Positions 6,841 to 12,631 of a stretch of DNA of 12,631 nucleotides are shown one piece after another. The number at the start of each line of letters is the position of its first letter. Position 1 is the stretch's first letter. The notes below the pieces were generated by a model. The model saw only the letters and a list, made by a program, of their open reading frames with translations, had not been told where the DNA came from and made no database searches. The position numbers and the translations under genes are program-made. This stretch comes from Bifidobacterium breve (lineage in GTDB: Bacteria > Bacteroidota > Bacteroidia > Cytophagales > UBA9547), in contig CALPQG020000028.1 in assembly GCA_943325655.2 (NCBI GenBank), forward strand, positions 1 through 12,631, written 5' to 3'.

Positions 6841-7191
6841 ATGAGTTTCGAAAAAGGTGATGTTATATATTTAGATTTTTTAATACCTAGAAATAGTCGT
6901 TTCGAAAATCATCCAGCGTTGATTATATCAAATGCAAATGTTTTTGATGCCGATGAAATTTATCATTGTGTGATGATAACACATTCCGAATTAAACAGTA
7001 TGTTTTCATTTGAATTAAGAGATGAAATGTTTAATAAATATCCCATTCCAGAGGGTTCTATAAAAGCACATTTAATTGCTTACGTCCAAGAAAGACATAT
7101 CAATAGTCGGGTAATTAACCACATGAAAAAAGTTTATTTGGATAGGGTTGTTGATTTTATTACAGACACTGTTTTTAAAAATTGGGATTAA
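6841..7191 (+). CDS. Divergent PemK/MazF-fold protein
   Basis: A 116-residue protein. The layout follows the MazF barrel: KGDVIYLDF first strand, HPALIISNANVF second strand, CVMITHSE third strand, then PEGSIKAHLIAYVQERHI and a C-terminal helix (LDRVVDFITDTVF). Thr47 matches the catalytic Thr of MazF, but the position of the catalytic Arg (the R of the usual RPALIVSN) is His24 (NHPALIISN). It may be a variant RNase using His, a non-catalytic RNA or ribosome binder, or an inactive relic. It overlaps no other gene and directly follows the unknown basic protein. It differs strongly from the canonical toxin at 1079-1417, so it is not a recent duplicate. Start: ATG 6841, the only one that keeps the first strand. 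Fold assignment is by pattern and fairly secure; activity is open. Confidence 0.78.
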   Translation: MSFEKGDVIYLDFLIPRNSRFENHPALIISNANVFDADEIYHCVMITHSELNSMFSFELRDEMFNKYPIPEGSIKAHLIAYVQERHINSRVINHMKKVYLDRVVDFITDTVFKNWD

Positions 7192-7371
7192 TTACTTTTA
7201 TTTGATACATTTTTTAGCAATAAAATGCATCACGTTACATTATCCTTTTATTAAATGCTCTTTTTTACTAGATAGCAATGTTGTCATTGATTAGTTCTAA
7301 CATAAAAATATAGAAGGGATAAAATTATTAATCCTTGGGAAATGTGATACCAGATTTTTTCAAATAATTCC

Positions 7372-10116
7372 TTAAAACTTCTTCACCGAAAGTGTATTCA
7401 TCTGCGGAAGATAAATGTTCAACTCATGGTATTTTTCTTGCAACAAAGGAATTCCGGAAGCTGAAAAAGCTTTGTTGTCAATCAGGTTCCCGAGTTTGTC
7501 AAACAAGTAAGCCAATCCTTCTGTCGGTGAATATACCAGGTAATAAAGTTTGTCGGTACCGAAGAAATAATAATTGATGGTTGCTTTAGGAGCATTGCTC
7601 ACATTGATGCTGAAAAGCTCCTGTAAATTGTGGTCAATAAAACTCATTCTACCGTTTTCAGTACGTGAAATTACCCATTGTCCATTTTTAAGGTCGGTAA
7701 TGAGTTGGAAAATACTTTCTTTCGCTGTTCTGATGAGTTGTTGTTTTTGAAGGACTTTTCCATTCAAATTTACCATCAAAAACTCCCCATTGTCTGAAAT
7801 GATCCTGAACAAGGTTTGGTCAAAAGTACTGCCTTTTTCAACAGAAATACTGCTTGTACATCGTTTGTTAAGCTTGATTGGGAAGCCAGGATAAGGTTCT
7901 CCTTTTCTGTTAAATACATGAAAATTGCCATTTTCTTCCAACAAATACAGGCAATCTTTTCCGCCAATGTTTACATGTTGTAATGGTTGTTTGAACCTGG
8001 ATGCAAAATTAATTGGTTTCCATGTCGGAGGACATACGCCCGTTTTGTCAAACAAAAATAAATTGCCACTCATGTCAGCTGCAAAAATCCTGTAATTTCT
8101 GTTGTGTTCGTAGTCAAATACATTTAAGTTTTTGATGGCTCCATTGTTTGGCAAAGCTTTCGGATATGCTTTGAAGGGTAATCCTTTATCGTCTATCAAA
8201 TGTATTTTGCTTGCAGTGGCAAATGCAAAATGATTGACATCAAGGGCGTAGATTTCACTGACCAATGCGGCGCCAACAGGGATGCTGAATTGTTTTTCAT
8301 GGTTTTTATTGAAACAATGCAAGTTGAATTGTGCATCCTGGGTAAAATAGTCGTTGTTGTTTTCATTGATATTGATGGGTGACCATATTTTTTGGTTTAA
8401 AATTCCACCAAGAGCAATGTCTTTTACGGTTACGGCCAATTCTTGCTTTTCGGATGTCGCAATGTTGGCCGTATCCACTTGGTTAATTTTTACCTGTTGT
8501 GTTTGGTATTTGGCAATAATACTGGTTGAAAACTTATCGCCAATGTTGGAATATTTGACACTTACAAATTCAAAAGCTTTAAATTGTTTTTCAATGTCAG
8601 TAGATTCATTTTTGCGAATTGGATTTAGTTTTTTTGCGATTGCAGGATATGCTTTCCCCGGATTTAAAAATAGGGTCAAATTACTTACGCCCGATTTGTC
8701 ACCAATAGCATTCGAGTACAGGATGTTTTTAGCCCAAACATTATCCGTCATATAATCATTGTAAGCATCTTTGATATTGTCGGGATGGTTGGAGAAAAGG
8801 ATGAAATCCTGCACGGAAGCAAAATAACAGTCTTTGAAACCCGTAAAATGACTTCCCAAAAGTTGTTGCGGAAATTCTGAGATATTTAATTTTTTGATGT
8901 CCAGGCCAGGCAATTCTACAACATTTGCAGGTGAACCTAGCGCAGAAATGTTTAACCTGTTTAATTCTTCTTTGGCCCTGATCACGTCTTTGGCTTGAAT
9001 GTACAATACTTTGTCTTGAACATTTAAACGTTCGGTTTCTAAGCCAGCCAAGGCAATTTGATGCCCGAACCAGTTATAGAAATTGCTGATATCTACATGG
9101 TATTTGTTGTTGGTGTTTTGCCAGGCAATAGGCTGGCTGTTAGAAATCCAATATTCATTCAAGGATGTTCTCAGGTTTTTGCCATTTTCAAATCCCCAAA
9201 AATAAAGGTTAGCGGTTTTGTTGCTAATCAGTGAAGCAACTGTTGGTTTTTGCGGTGTTTGCCATTTGAATACGTTTAAAAAATCGATGACCTTGGTTGT
9301 ATTTACAATGGAATATCCTTTTAAATCAATTTCGTGGGCATGAAATTGATAAGAAACGATAGCTGTTTTTGCCAGCGTAGCAGTGAAATTTAAAGCTGCC
9401 GCTTCCTCGTCGTCAAACAGGTATGCGGTAAGTTTTGGAATGACTTTATAGTTAAGGTAAACATTTCCCTGAGTTCCTAATTTTTCTTTGACTAGGAGTT
9501 CTTTTTCAATGTTCAACAAAGAAGCTTTTTCTCCTGCTTTAATAGTCCTGATGGCATCTTCCACCAAGTAGCCTGTGAAGCTTCCTACAAAGTAGTTTTT
9601 ATAGGTTAAATAGGAAAAAGTGATTTTGGTAAACTTGTCTGTGAATTCATTGATTTCAAAATTCTCATATTCACGTGTATCGAATCGGAGGTTGCTGTTG
9701 GCTTTGTATTTCTCCACCACATTGGTCATGATTTCTCTGTCAGCAGCACTAGAAAGTGGTGCAACAAACAATATATCAATGCTTTTTTTACTGCTTACAT
9801 GCATTGAAATTAGCATTTTCTTTTCGGCAAACATGTTGGTGATGTCACCACTTGTTTGCATAATTTTTTGGAGTTGTGTGGTGCGGTCCTGTAATTTTTT
9901 GCCAAAATCTGTATGAGATACCAAAGGCCAAAAAGATTTATCACTGGCTATTTCAAAGTCCTGGAATGGTTTTCCTGTTTCTATTACCAATAAGGAATTG
10001 TTGGGAATTAACGACCATGCACTAATGGTACGACCATCAAACCACCATTTGAAAGTGAAAAAACTCCCAATAGCAATAAAAAATACAATTGTAATTATAA
10101 TTATTTTACGTTTCAA
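7372..10116 (-). CDS. Membrane-anchored 914-aa protein with C-terminal beta-propeller
   Basis: KRK followed by a hydrophobic helix (residues about 4-23, IIIITIVFFIAIGSFFTF) and then WWFDGR gives one N-terminal anchor, probably N-in with the body in the periplasm; no cleavage site is evident. Residues about 30-580 are a large mixed alpha/beta region of DUF3352-like character (SLIPNNSLLVIETGK...). Residues about 591-914 show at least six short strand repeats of the form hydrophobic-x-Phe/Ile-Asp-x-x-Gly (LIDDKGLPFKAYP, LFLFDKTG, FHVFNRKGEPYPGFP, FLMVNLNGKVLQ, AYLFDKLGNLID), typical of a PQQ/WD-like beta-propeller. No catalytic motif is seen; a scaffold or envelope role is plausible but unproven. 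It converges with the AT-rich gene pair across a 180-bp gap. A promoter-like TACCTTTG is 24 bp upstream. The gene is complete. Confidence 0.88.
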   Translation of the reverse strand: MKRKIIIITIVFFIAIGSFFTFKWWFDGRTISAWSLIPNNSLLVIETGKPFQDFEIASDKSFWPLVSHTDFGKKLQDRTTQLQKIMQTSGDITNMFAEKKMLISMHVSSKKSIDILFVAPLSSAADREIMTNVVEKYKANSNLRFDTREYENFEINEFTDKFTKITFSYLTYKNYFVGSFTGYLVEDAIRTIKAGEKASLLNIEKELLVKEKLGTQGNVYLNYKVIPKLTAYLFDDEEAAALNFTATLAKTAIVSYQFHAHEIDLKGYSIVNTTKVIDFLNVFKWQTPQKPTVASLISNKTANLYFWGFENGKNLRTSLNEYWISNSQPIAWQNTNNKYHVDISNFYNWFGHQIALAGLETERLNVQDKVLYIQAKDVIRAKEELNRLNISALGSPANVVELPGLDIKKLNISEFPQQLLGSHFTGFKDCYFASVQDFILFSNHPDNIKDAYNDYMTDNVWAKNILYSNAIGDKSGVSNLTLFLNPGKAYPAIAKKLNPIRKNESTDIEKQFKAFEFVSVKYSNIGDKFSTSIIAKYQTQQVKINQVDTANIATSEKQELAVTVKDIALGGILNQKIWSPININENNNDYFTQDAQFNLHCFNKNHEKQFSIPVGAALVSEIYALDVNHFAFATASKIHLIDDKGLPFKAYPKALPNNGAIKNLNVFDYEHNRNYRIFAADMSGNLFLFDKTGVCPPTWKPINFASRFKQPLQHVNIGGKDCLYLLEENGNFHVFNRKGEPYPGFPIKLNKRCTSSISVEKGSTFDQTLFRIISDNGEFLMVNLNGKVLQKQQLIRTAKESIFQLITDLKNGQWVISRTENGRMSFIDHNLQELFSINVSNAPKATINYYFFGTDKLYYLVYSPTEGLAYLFDKLGNLIDNKAFSASGIPLLQEKYHELNIYLPQMNTLSVKKF

Positions 10117-10139
10117 TGCAATCTCCAGTTTATGAAAAA

Positions 10140-10147
10140 CAAAGGTA
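10140..10147 (-). promoter_or_regulatory. Candidate -7 box TACCTTTG for the 914-aa gene
   Basis: Read on the minus strand, 10147-10140 is TACCTTTG, an exact TAnnTTTG match, ending 24 bp before the ATG at 10116. A clear -33 TTTG at the expected distance is missing. Confidence 0.4.
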
Positions 10148-10257
10148 ATCTAAAACAAGTAATTCGGGCTTCCCTTGGGTGAAAAAAAATAAAAAAGTTT
10201 GAATTTAGGGGTAGATTTTATTTGAAATGATGCTTAAAATTTAACGGAAGGCTTAAA

Positions 10258-10286
10258 AAGTGTCAGGTAAAATTGACCTGACACTT
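10258..10286 (-). terminator. Intrinsic terminator of the NHL/T9SS gene
   Basis: Two perfect 11-bp arms (10258-10268 and 10276-10286, AAGTGTCAGGT / ACCTGACACTT) enclose a 7-nt loop. Read on the minus strand the stem ends in a run of five T (two of them in the stem), 51 bp after the stop codon of the secreted-protein gene. It insulates that gene from the 914-residue gene downstream. The T-run is short, so efficiency is uncertain. Confidence 0.7.
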
Positions 10287-10337
10287 ACACCCTGAGGATT
10301 CGATTGTTTGCTGGTATTAGTAGTCTTACAAATACGT

Positions 10338-12020
10338 TTATGTTTTTTTCAATACTTTCAATACTGCAAAATTATATTCCAGGCCGTTGAATTGTACATG
10401 GTATACACCCTGAGGAAAATGTTCCATATTGACATCAAATTCATTTTCTCCTCTCTCTCCGACGAATTCCTGACTATACATGACTTGTCCATTATGGTTT
10501 AAAATATTGATGGTATAAGTACCTCCATCTATAGAATGGAAAAAGATGGCTGCTTTACCAAAGTTAGGGTTTGGGAAGAAGTGTACGTTGGTTCTGTTTT
10601 CAAAAGACATGACCACAATTTTTGATTCCTGACTTTTTTCATCAATATCATTTTCGATGAGTTTGTAGTAGTATATTCCTTTTTTATAAGGTATAAAATC
10701 GGTGTAATGGTATTCAACTATGGTAGAACTGTGTCCCTTGGCAGGTACTACCCCTATTTTGTCAAAGTTTATTCCATCTTCACTTCTCATTATATGGAAA
10801 CATTTACTATTTTCTTCCAAGGTAGTCTTCCAGCTCAATTGAATTTTGTTTTGGATTTCTTTGACCACAAAATCTATCAATTGTACGGGTAAAGGAGTTA
10901 CAATGCCCTGGACCATGCGCACGGAATGGTTATCGAATTCTGTAAAATATAAATTGGTTGAATTAACCGCTACTCCCCTGGAAGGTCCAGTGTTTGCTGC
11001 AGTAGCAACACCTCCATTTCCAGTGTGAGGATTAGTTGCAGCACCACCTATTCCTGCAACAGTGCTAACCATTCCTGAGGAAAAAGTGATTTTTCTAATG
11101 CGTTCATTATTGTCATCAGCAATATAAATGTTGTCATTGGCATCCATAGCTATTCCTCTTATGTTTGCAAATTGAGCAGAGAGTTTGGTGATATTGTCTA
11201 CAAATCCAGGAGATCCTGTACCTGCATACGTACTGATATTTCCTGTACCGATATTGATTTTTCTTATTTTGTCATTTCCAGTATCACATATATAGATATC
11301 GCCATTTGACGCAACTTGTACACCGAATGGAGCATTCAATTTGGCTGCAGTCGCCAATCCTCCATCTCCTGAAGATCCTGGGGAGCCTGTTCCTGCTAAG
11401 GTTGTAATTATTCCCGTCGCAAATGTAATCTTCCTTAATTTATCATTGCCTTCGTCGGCAATGTACAGGTTGTTTGAAGCGTCTACACAAAGTCCTTTCG
11501 GGGCGCTGAGTTTAGCAGAGGTGGCAACACCACCGTCTCCTGTTGATCCTGCCGTGCCAGTTCCGGCATAAGTACTAATAAATCCAGTTGTATGGTCGAT
11601 TTTTCTAATCTTATGATTGTCCGAGTCTGTAAAAAAAATATCCCCAACGCTATTCATACAAATTCCAATAGGGTGGTTCAATAATGCAGCCGTGGCTGCA
11701 GCGCCATCTCCTGTAGCTCCTGATGCTCCTGTGCCTGCTACTGTGCTAGCGAATCCGGTTGAAGCAGTATATTTTCTTATTTTATTATTACCATAGTCAC
11801 ATATCCAAATGTCCCCAGCATTATTGACATATAAATTTTGTGGTGTCAGCATGAGTGCACTTGTTGCCGCGGCGCCATCACCGGTGCTTCCACCAGTGGT
11901 TGAACCTGTTCCAAAAACAGTAGAAATGAGTGTTTGGGCTTGTACATCTTGTCCTTTAAGTGTTAAAAATAACACCATGGCAAAAGCAAAATTTAGAATA
12001 TAGTTTGAACTTTTATGCAT
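10338..12020 (-). CDS. Secreted NHL-repeat beta-propeller with T9SS sorting domain
   Basis: A 560-residue protein. Residues 1-28 are a signal peptide (hydrophobic core FAFAMVLFLTL, probable cut after VQA). Residues 36-375 are six repeats of 54-59 residues following AGTG..G..GDGG.AT.A.L..P.G, then a DIYI(A/C)D.GN.KIRKI strand and TG.ISTY; together they should close a six-bladed propeller. Repeat 5 has lost the GDG.AT loop. Residues 376-478 form a beta-sandwich-like linker (PLPVQLIDFVVKE...QLSWKT). Residues 479-560 are a type A Por/T9SS C-terminal domain (FFPNPNFGKA, TINILNHNGQVMYS, FPQGVYHVQF, VLKKT). It is therefore exported by Sec, then by the type IX system, and attached to or released from the cell surface. 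Its ligand is unknown. The 5' end belongs to the duplicated segment at 11989-12631. Confidence 0.93.
   Translation of the reverse strand: MHKSSNYILNFAFAMVLFLTLKGQDVQAQTLISTVFGTGSTTGGSTGDGAAATSALMLTPQNLYVNNAGDIWICDYGNNKIRKYTASTGFASTVAGTGASGATGDGAAATAALLNHPIGICMNSVGDIFFTDSDNHKIRKIDHTTGFISTYAGTGTAGSTGDGGVATSAKLSAPKGLCVDASNNLYIADEGNDKLRKITFATGIITTLAGTGSPGSSGDGGLATAAKLNAPFGVQVASNGDIYICDTGNDKIRKINIGTGNISTYAGTGSPGFVDNITKLSAQFANIRGIAMDANDNIYIADDNNERIRKITFSSGMVSTVAGIGGAATNPHTGNGGVATAANTGPSRGVAVNSTNLYFTEFDNHSVRMVQGIVTPLPVQLIDFVVKEIQNKIQLSWKTTLEENSKCFHIMRSEDGINFDKIGVVPAKGHSSTIVEYHYTDFIPYKKGIYYYKLIENDIDEKSQESKIVVMSFENRTNVHFFPNPNFGKAAIFFHSIDGGTYTINILNHNGQVMYSQEFVGERGENEFDVNMEHFPQGVYHVQFNGLEYNFAVLKVLKKT
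10896..11915 (-). repeat. Six in-gene NHL-type tandem repeats
   Basis: Residues 36-94, 95-151, 152-208, 209-265, 266-321 and 322-375 of the secreted protein, a period of about 171 bp. Repeats 2, 3 and 4 are each exactly 57 residues and the most alike; repeats 5 and 6 are diverged. Confidence 0.85.
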
Positions 12021-12297
12021 ATATTTTAATGGTTAAATGGGTATTAAATGAGTTTAAAATCAATCGTTTATGGTTTTGAAATAACTTTGAAGTGCCTAAA
12101 AGTATAGGCCGTAAATACGCGTTAAACTTCTTGACAATCAAGAGTTCACCCAAAGCAATGCCAGTCAAGGTTCTTCGGTTTTTTAAATTTCTTTGCTACC
12201 CGTCAGCAGTAAATCATCGCTATCTCGACCGCTTTTCAGCGTTGCAGCAACAACTATTTTGATGCAGTGAAGGAATTTTGAGTAAATAAATTTTCCC
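11989..12297 (-). repeat. Tandem duplicated leader segment, copy A
   Basis: Copy A holds the first ten or so codons of the secreted NHL/T9SS gene plus its upstream DNA. It matches copy B (12333-12631) at both ends: around the start codon (AGTTTGAA...ATGCAT, 11989-12035) and strongly over 12165-12297, where I count about 11 differences in 133 positions (about 92% identity). The middle (about 12040-12164) is not recognisably similar. The pattern of conserved, divergent and conserved DNA suggests a mosaic or old duplication with selection or recombination at the ends. Confidence 0.8.
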
Positions 12298-12364
12298 ATA
12301 TTGGTGTGAAAACTAATTGGGGAATTACAAATAAATTTAGGAAGTAGTTTGAAATTCTATGCAT
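12254..12364 (-). pseudogene. Duplicated start of the NHL/T9SS gene, truncated
   Basis: Copy B carries an ATG at 12364 and encodes MHRISNYFLNLF, clearly related to MHKSSNYILNFAFAM of the intact gene. After about 12 codons the similarity ends and the frame runs through ...FTPIWENLFTQNSFTASK into the conserved block of copy A, ending at 12254-12256 after 36 residues. It is most simply the fossil start of a second family member whose body has been lost. A short expressed peptide is possible but not supported. Confidence 0.5.
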
Positions 12365-12631
12365 ACATTTAATTGTTTAAATGAAGATTAAATAAGCTGA
12401 AAATGAAGGTTTTCTGTTTGGGTAGAACGTTGAAATTTTGTTGGGTACACCGAATTGGATCACTTGTAAATCAAGCGTTCGTACAAAGGAAAACGTCTCA
12501 AGGTTTTTCGGTTTTTTAAATTTTATTGCTAACCGTCAGCAGTAAATCATCACCATCTCGACCGCTTTTCAGCATTGCTGCAACAAGCATTTTGAATGCA
12601 GTGAAGGAATTTTGAGTAAATAAATTTTCCC
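12333..12631 (-). repeat. Tandem duplicated leader segment, copy B (runs off the window)
   Basis: Offset from copy A by 344 bp at the start-codon end and 333-334 bp at the conserved block (12498-12631). On the minus strand the block is open from the window edge to a TAA at 12516-12518, giving 37 codons (ENLFTQNSFTAFK...MLKSGRDGDDLLLT...). Copy A lacks one base here and is frameshifted. Similarity is still full at the last base of the window, so the element continues beyond it. Confidence 0.75.

Noticed and set aside
7192..7371. Possible bidirectional terminator between converging genes
   Set aside because: Only weak 5-bp hairpins such as CAATG/CATTG are present and no T-run is placed correctly.
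8354..8755. 133-codon frame antisense to the 914-residue gene
   Set aside because: It is a shadow of a well-supported coding frame with domain content, and shows no protein features of its own.
10286..10416. Thirteen-base identical stretch TACACCCTGAGGA at 10286-10298 and 10404-10416
   Set aside because: One copy is inside the T9SS coding sequence and the other next to the terminator; no inverted or longer similarity supports an element.
11341..11571. Pro/Ala/Val-rich plus-strand frame opposite the NHL repeats
   Set aside because: The low-complexity composition is simply the antisense reading of the Gly/Asp-rich repeats.
1..12631. CRISPR array, tRNA, rRNA or insertion sequence
   Set aside because: No regularly spaced direct repeats with unique spacers, no cloverleaf-like or rRNA-like stretch, and no transposase or integrase frame were found.

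Overview
The window looks like a low-GC chromosome segment from the phylum Bacteroidota. The evidence is a predicted secreted protein ending in a type IX secretion (Por) sorting domain, a periplasmic thioredoxin-like protein of the DUF4369/TlpA type, promoter-like TAnnTTTG boxes upstream of several genes, and mostly no Shine-Dalgarno sequences. No rRNA, tRNA, CRISPR array or transposase gene was recognised.

Layout. Positions 1-798 are gene-poor. They hold a palindrome-rich structured element (125-242), a second perfect palindrome (395-421) and a fossil of a secreted-protein gene (521-635). The fossil shares a 40-bp exact match with the intact thioredoxin-like gene further on. A complete MazE/MazF-type toxin-antitoxin operon (799-1417) lies between fossil and intact gene, preceded by two tandem GTTATAAC palindromes 20 bp apart that look like an autoregulatory operator. 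The thioredoxin-like lipid-free periplasmic protein gene follows (1658-3061).

A same-strand stress cluster occupies 3282-5834: pirin-family bicupin, YceI-family lipid/quinone-binding protein, nitroreductase-family flavoprotein and OsmC/Ohr-family peroxidase. The middle two genes are 3 bp apart. Together they suggest handling of quinones, electrophiles and organic peroxides.

An accessory patch fills 5835-7371. It contains an antitoxin-like gene with no ATG and no toxin next to it. It also contains a very AT-rich two-gene unit (24% G+C by hand count over 6421-6840) made of an unrecognised basic 154-residue protein and a divergent PemK/MazF-fold protein. In the latter the usual catalytic arginine position is histidine. 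This pair is the best candidate for an undescribed toxin-antitoxin-like system here.

The minus strand then carries a 914-residue membrane-anchored protein with a C-terminal beta-propeller (7372-10116) and a 560-residue secreted six-repeat NHL-type propeller with a T9SS tail (10338-12020), with an intrinsic terminator between them. Upstream of the latter (to the window end) is an imperfect tandem duplication of about 340 bp. It duplicates the first codons of the secreted-protein gene and a block of about 133 bp that is about 92% identical, with a diverged stretch between. It looks like a multi-copy, mosaic leader or cassette that continues past the window edge.
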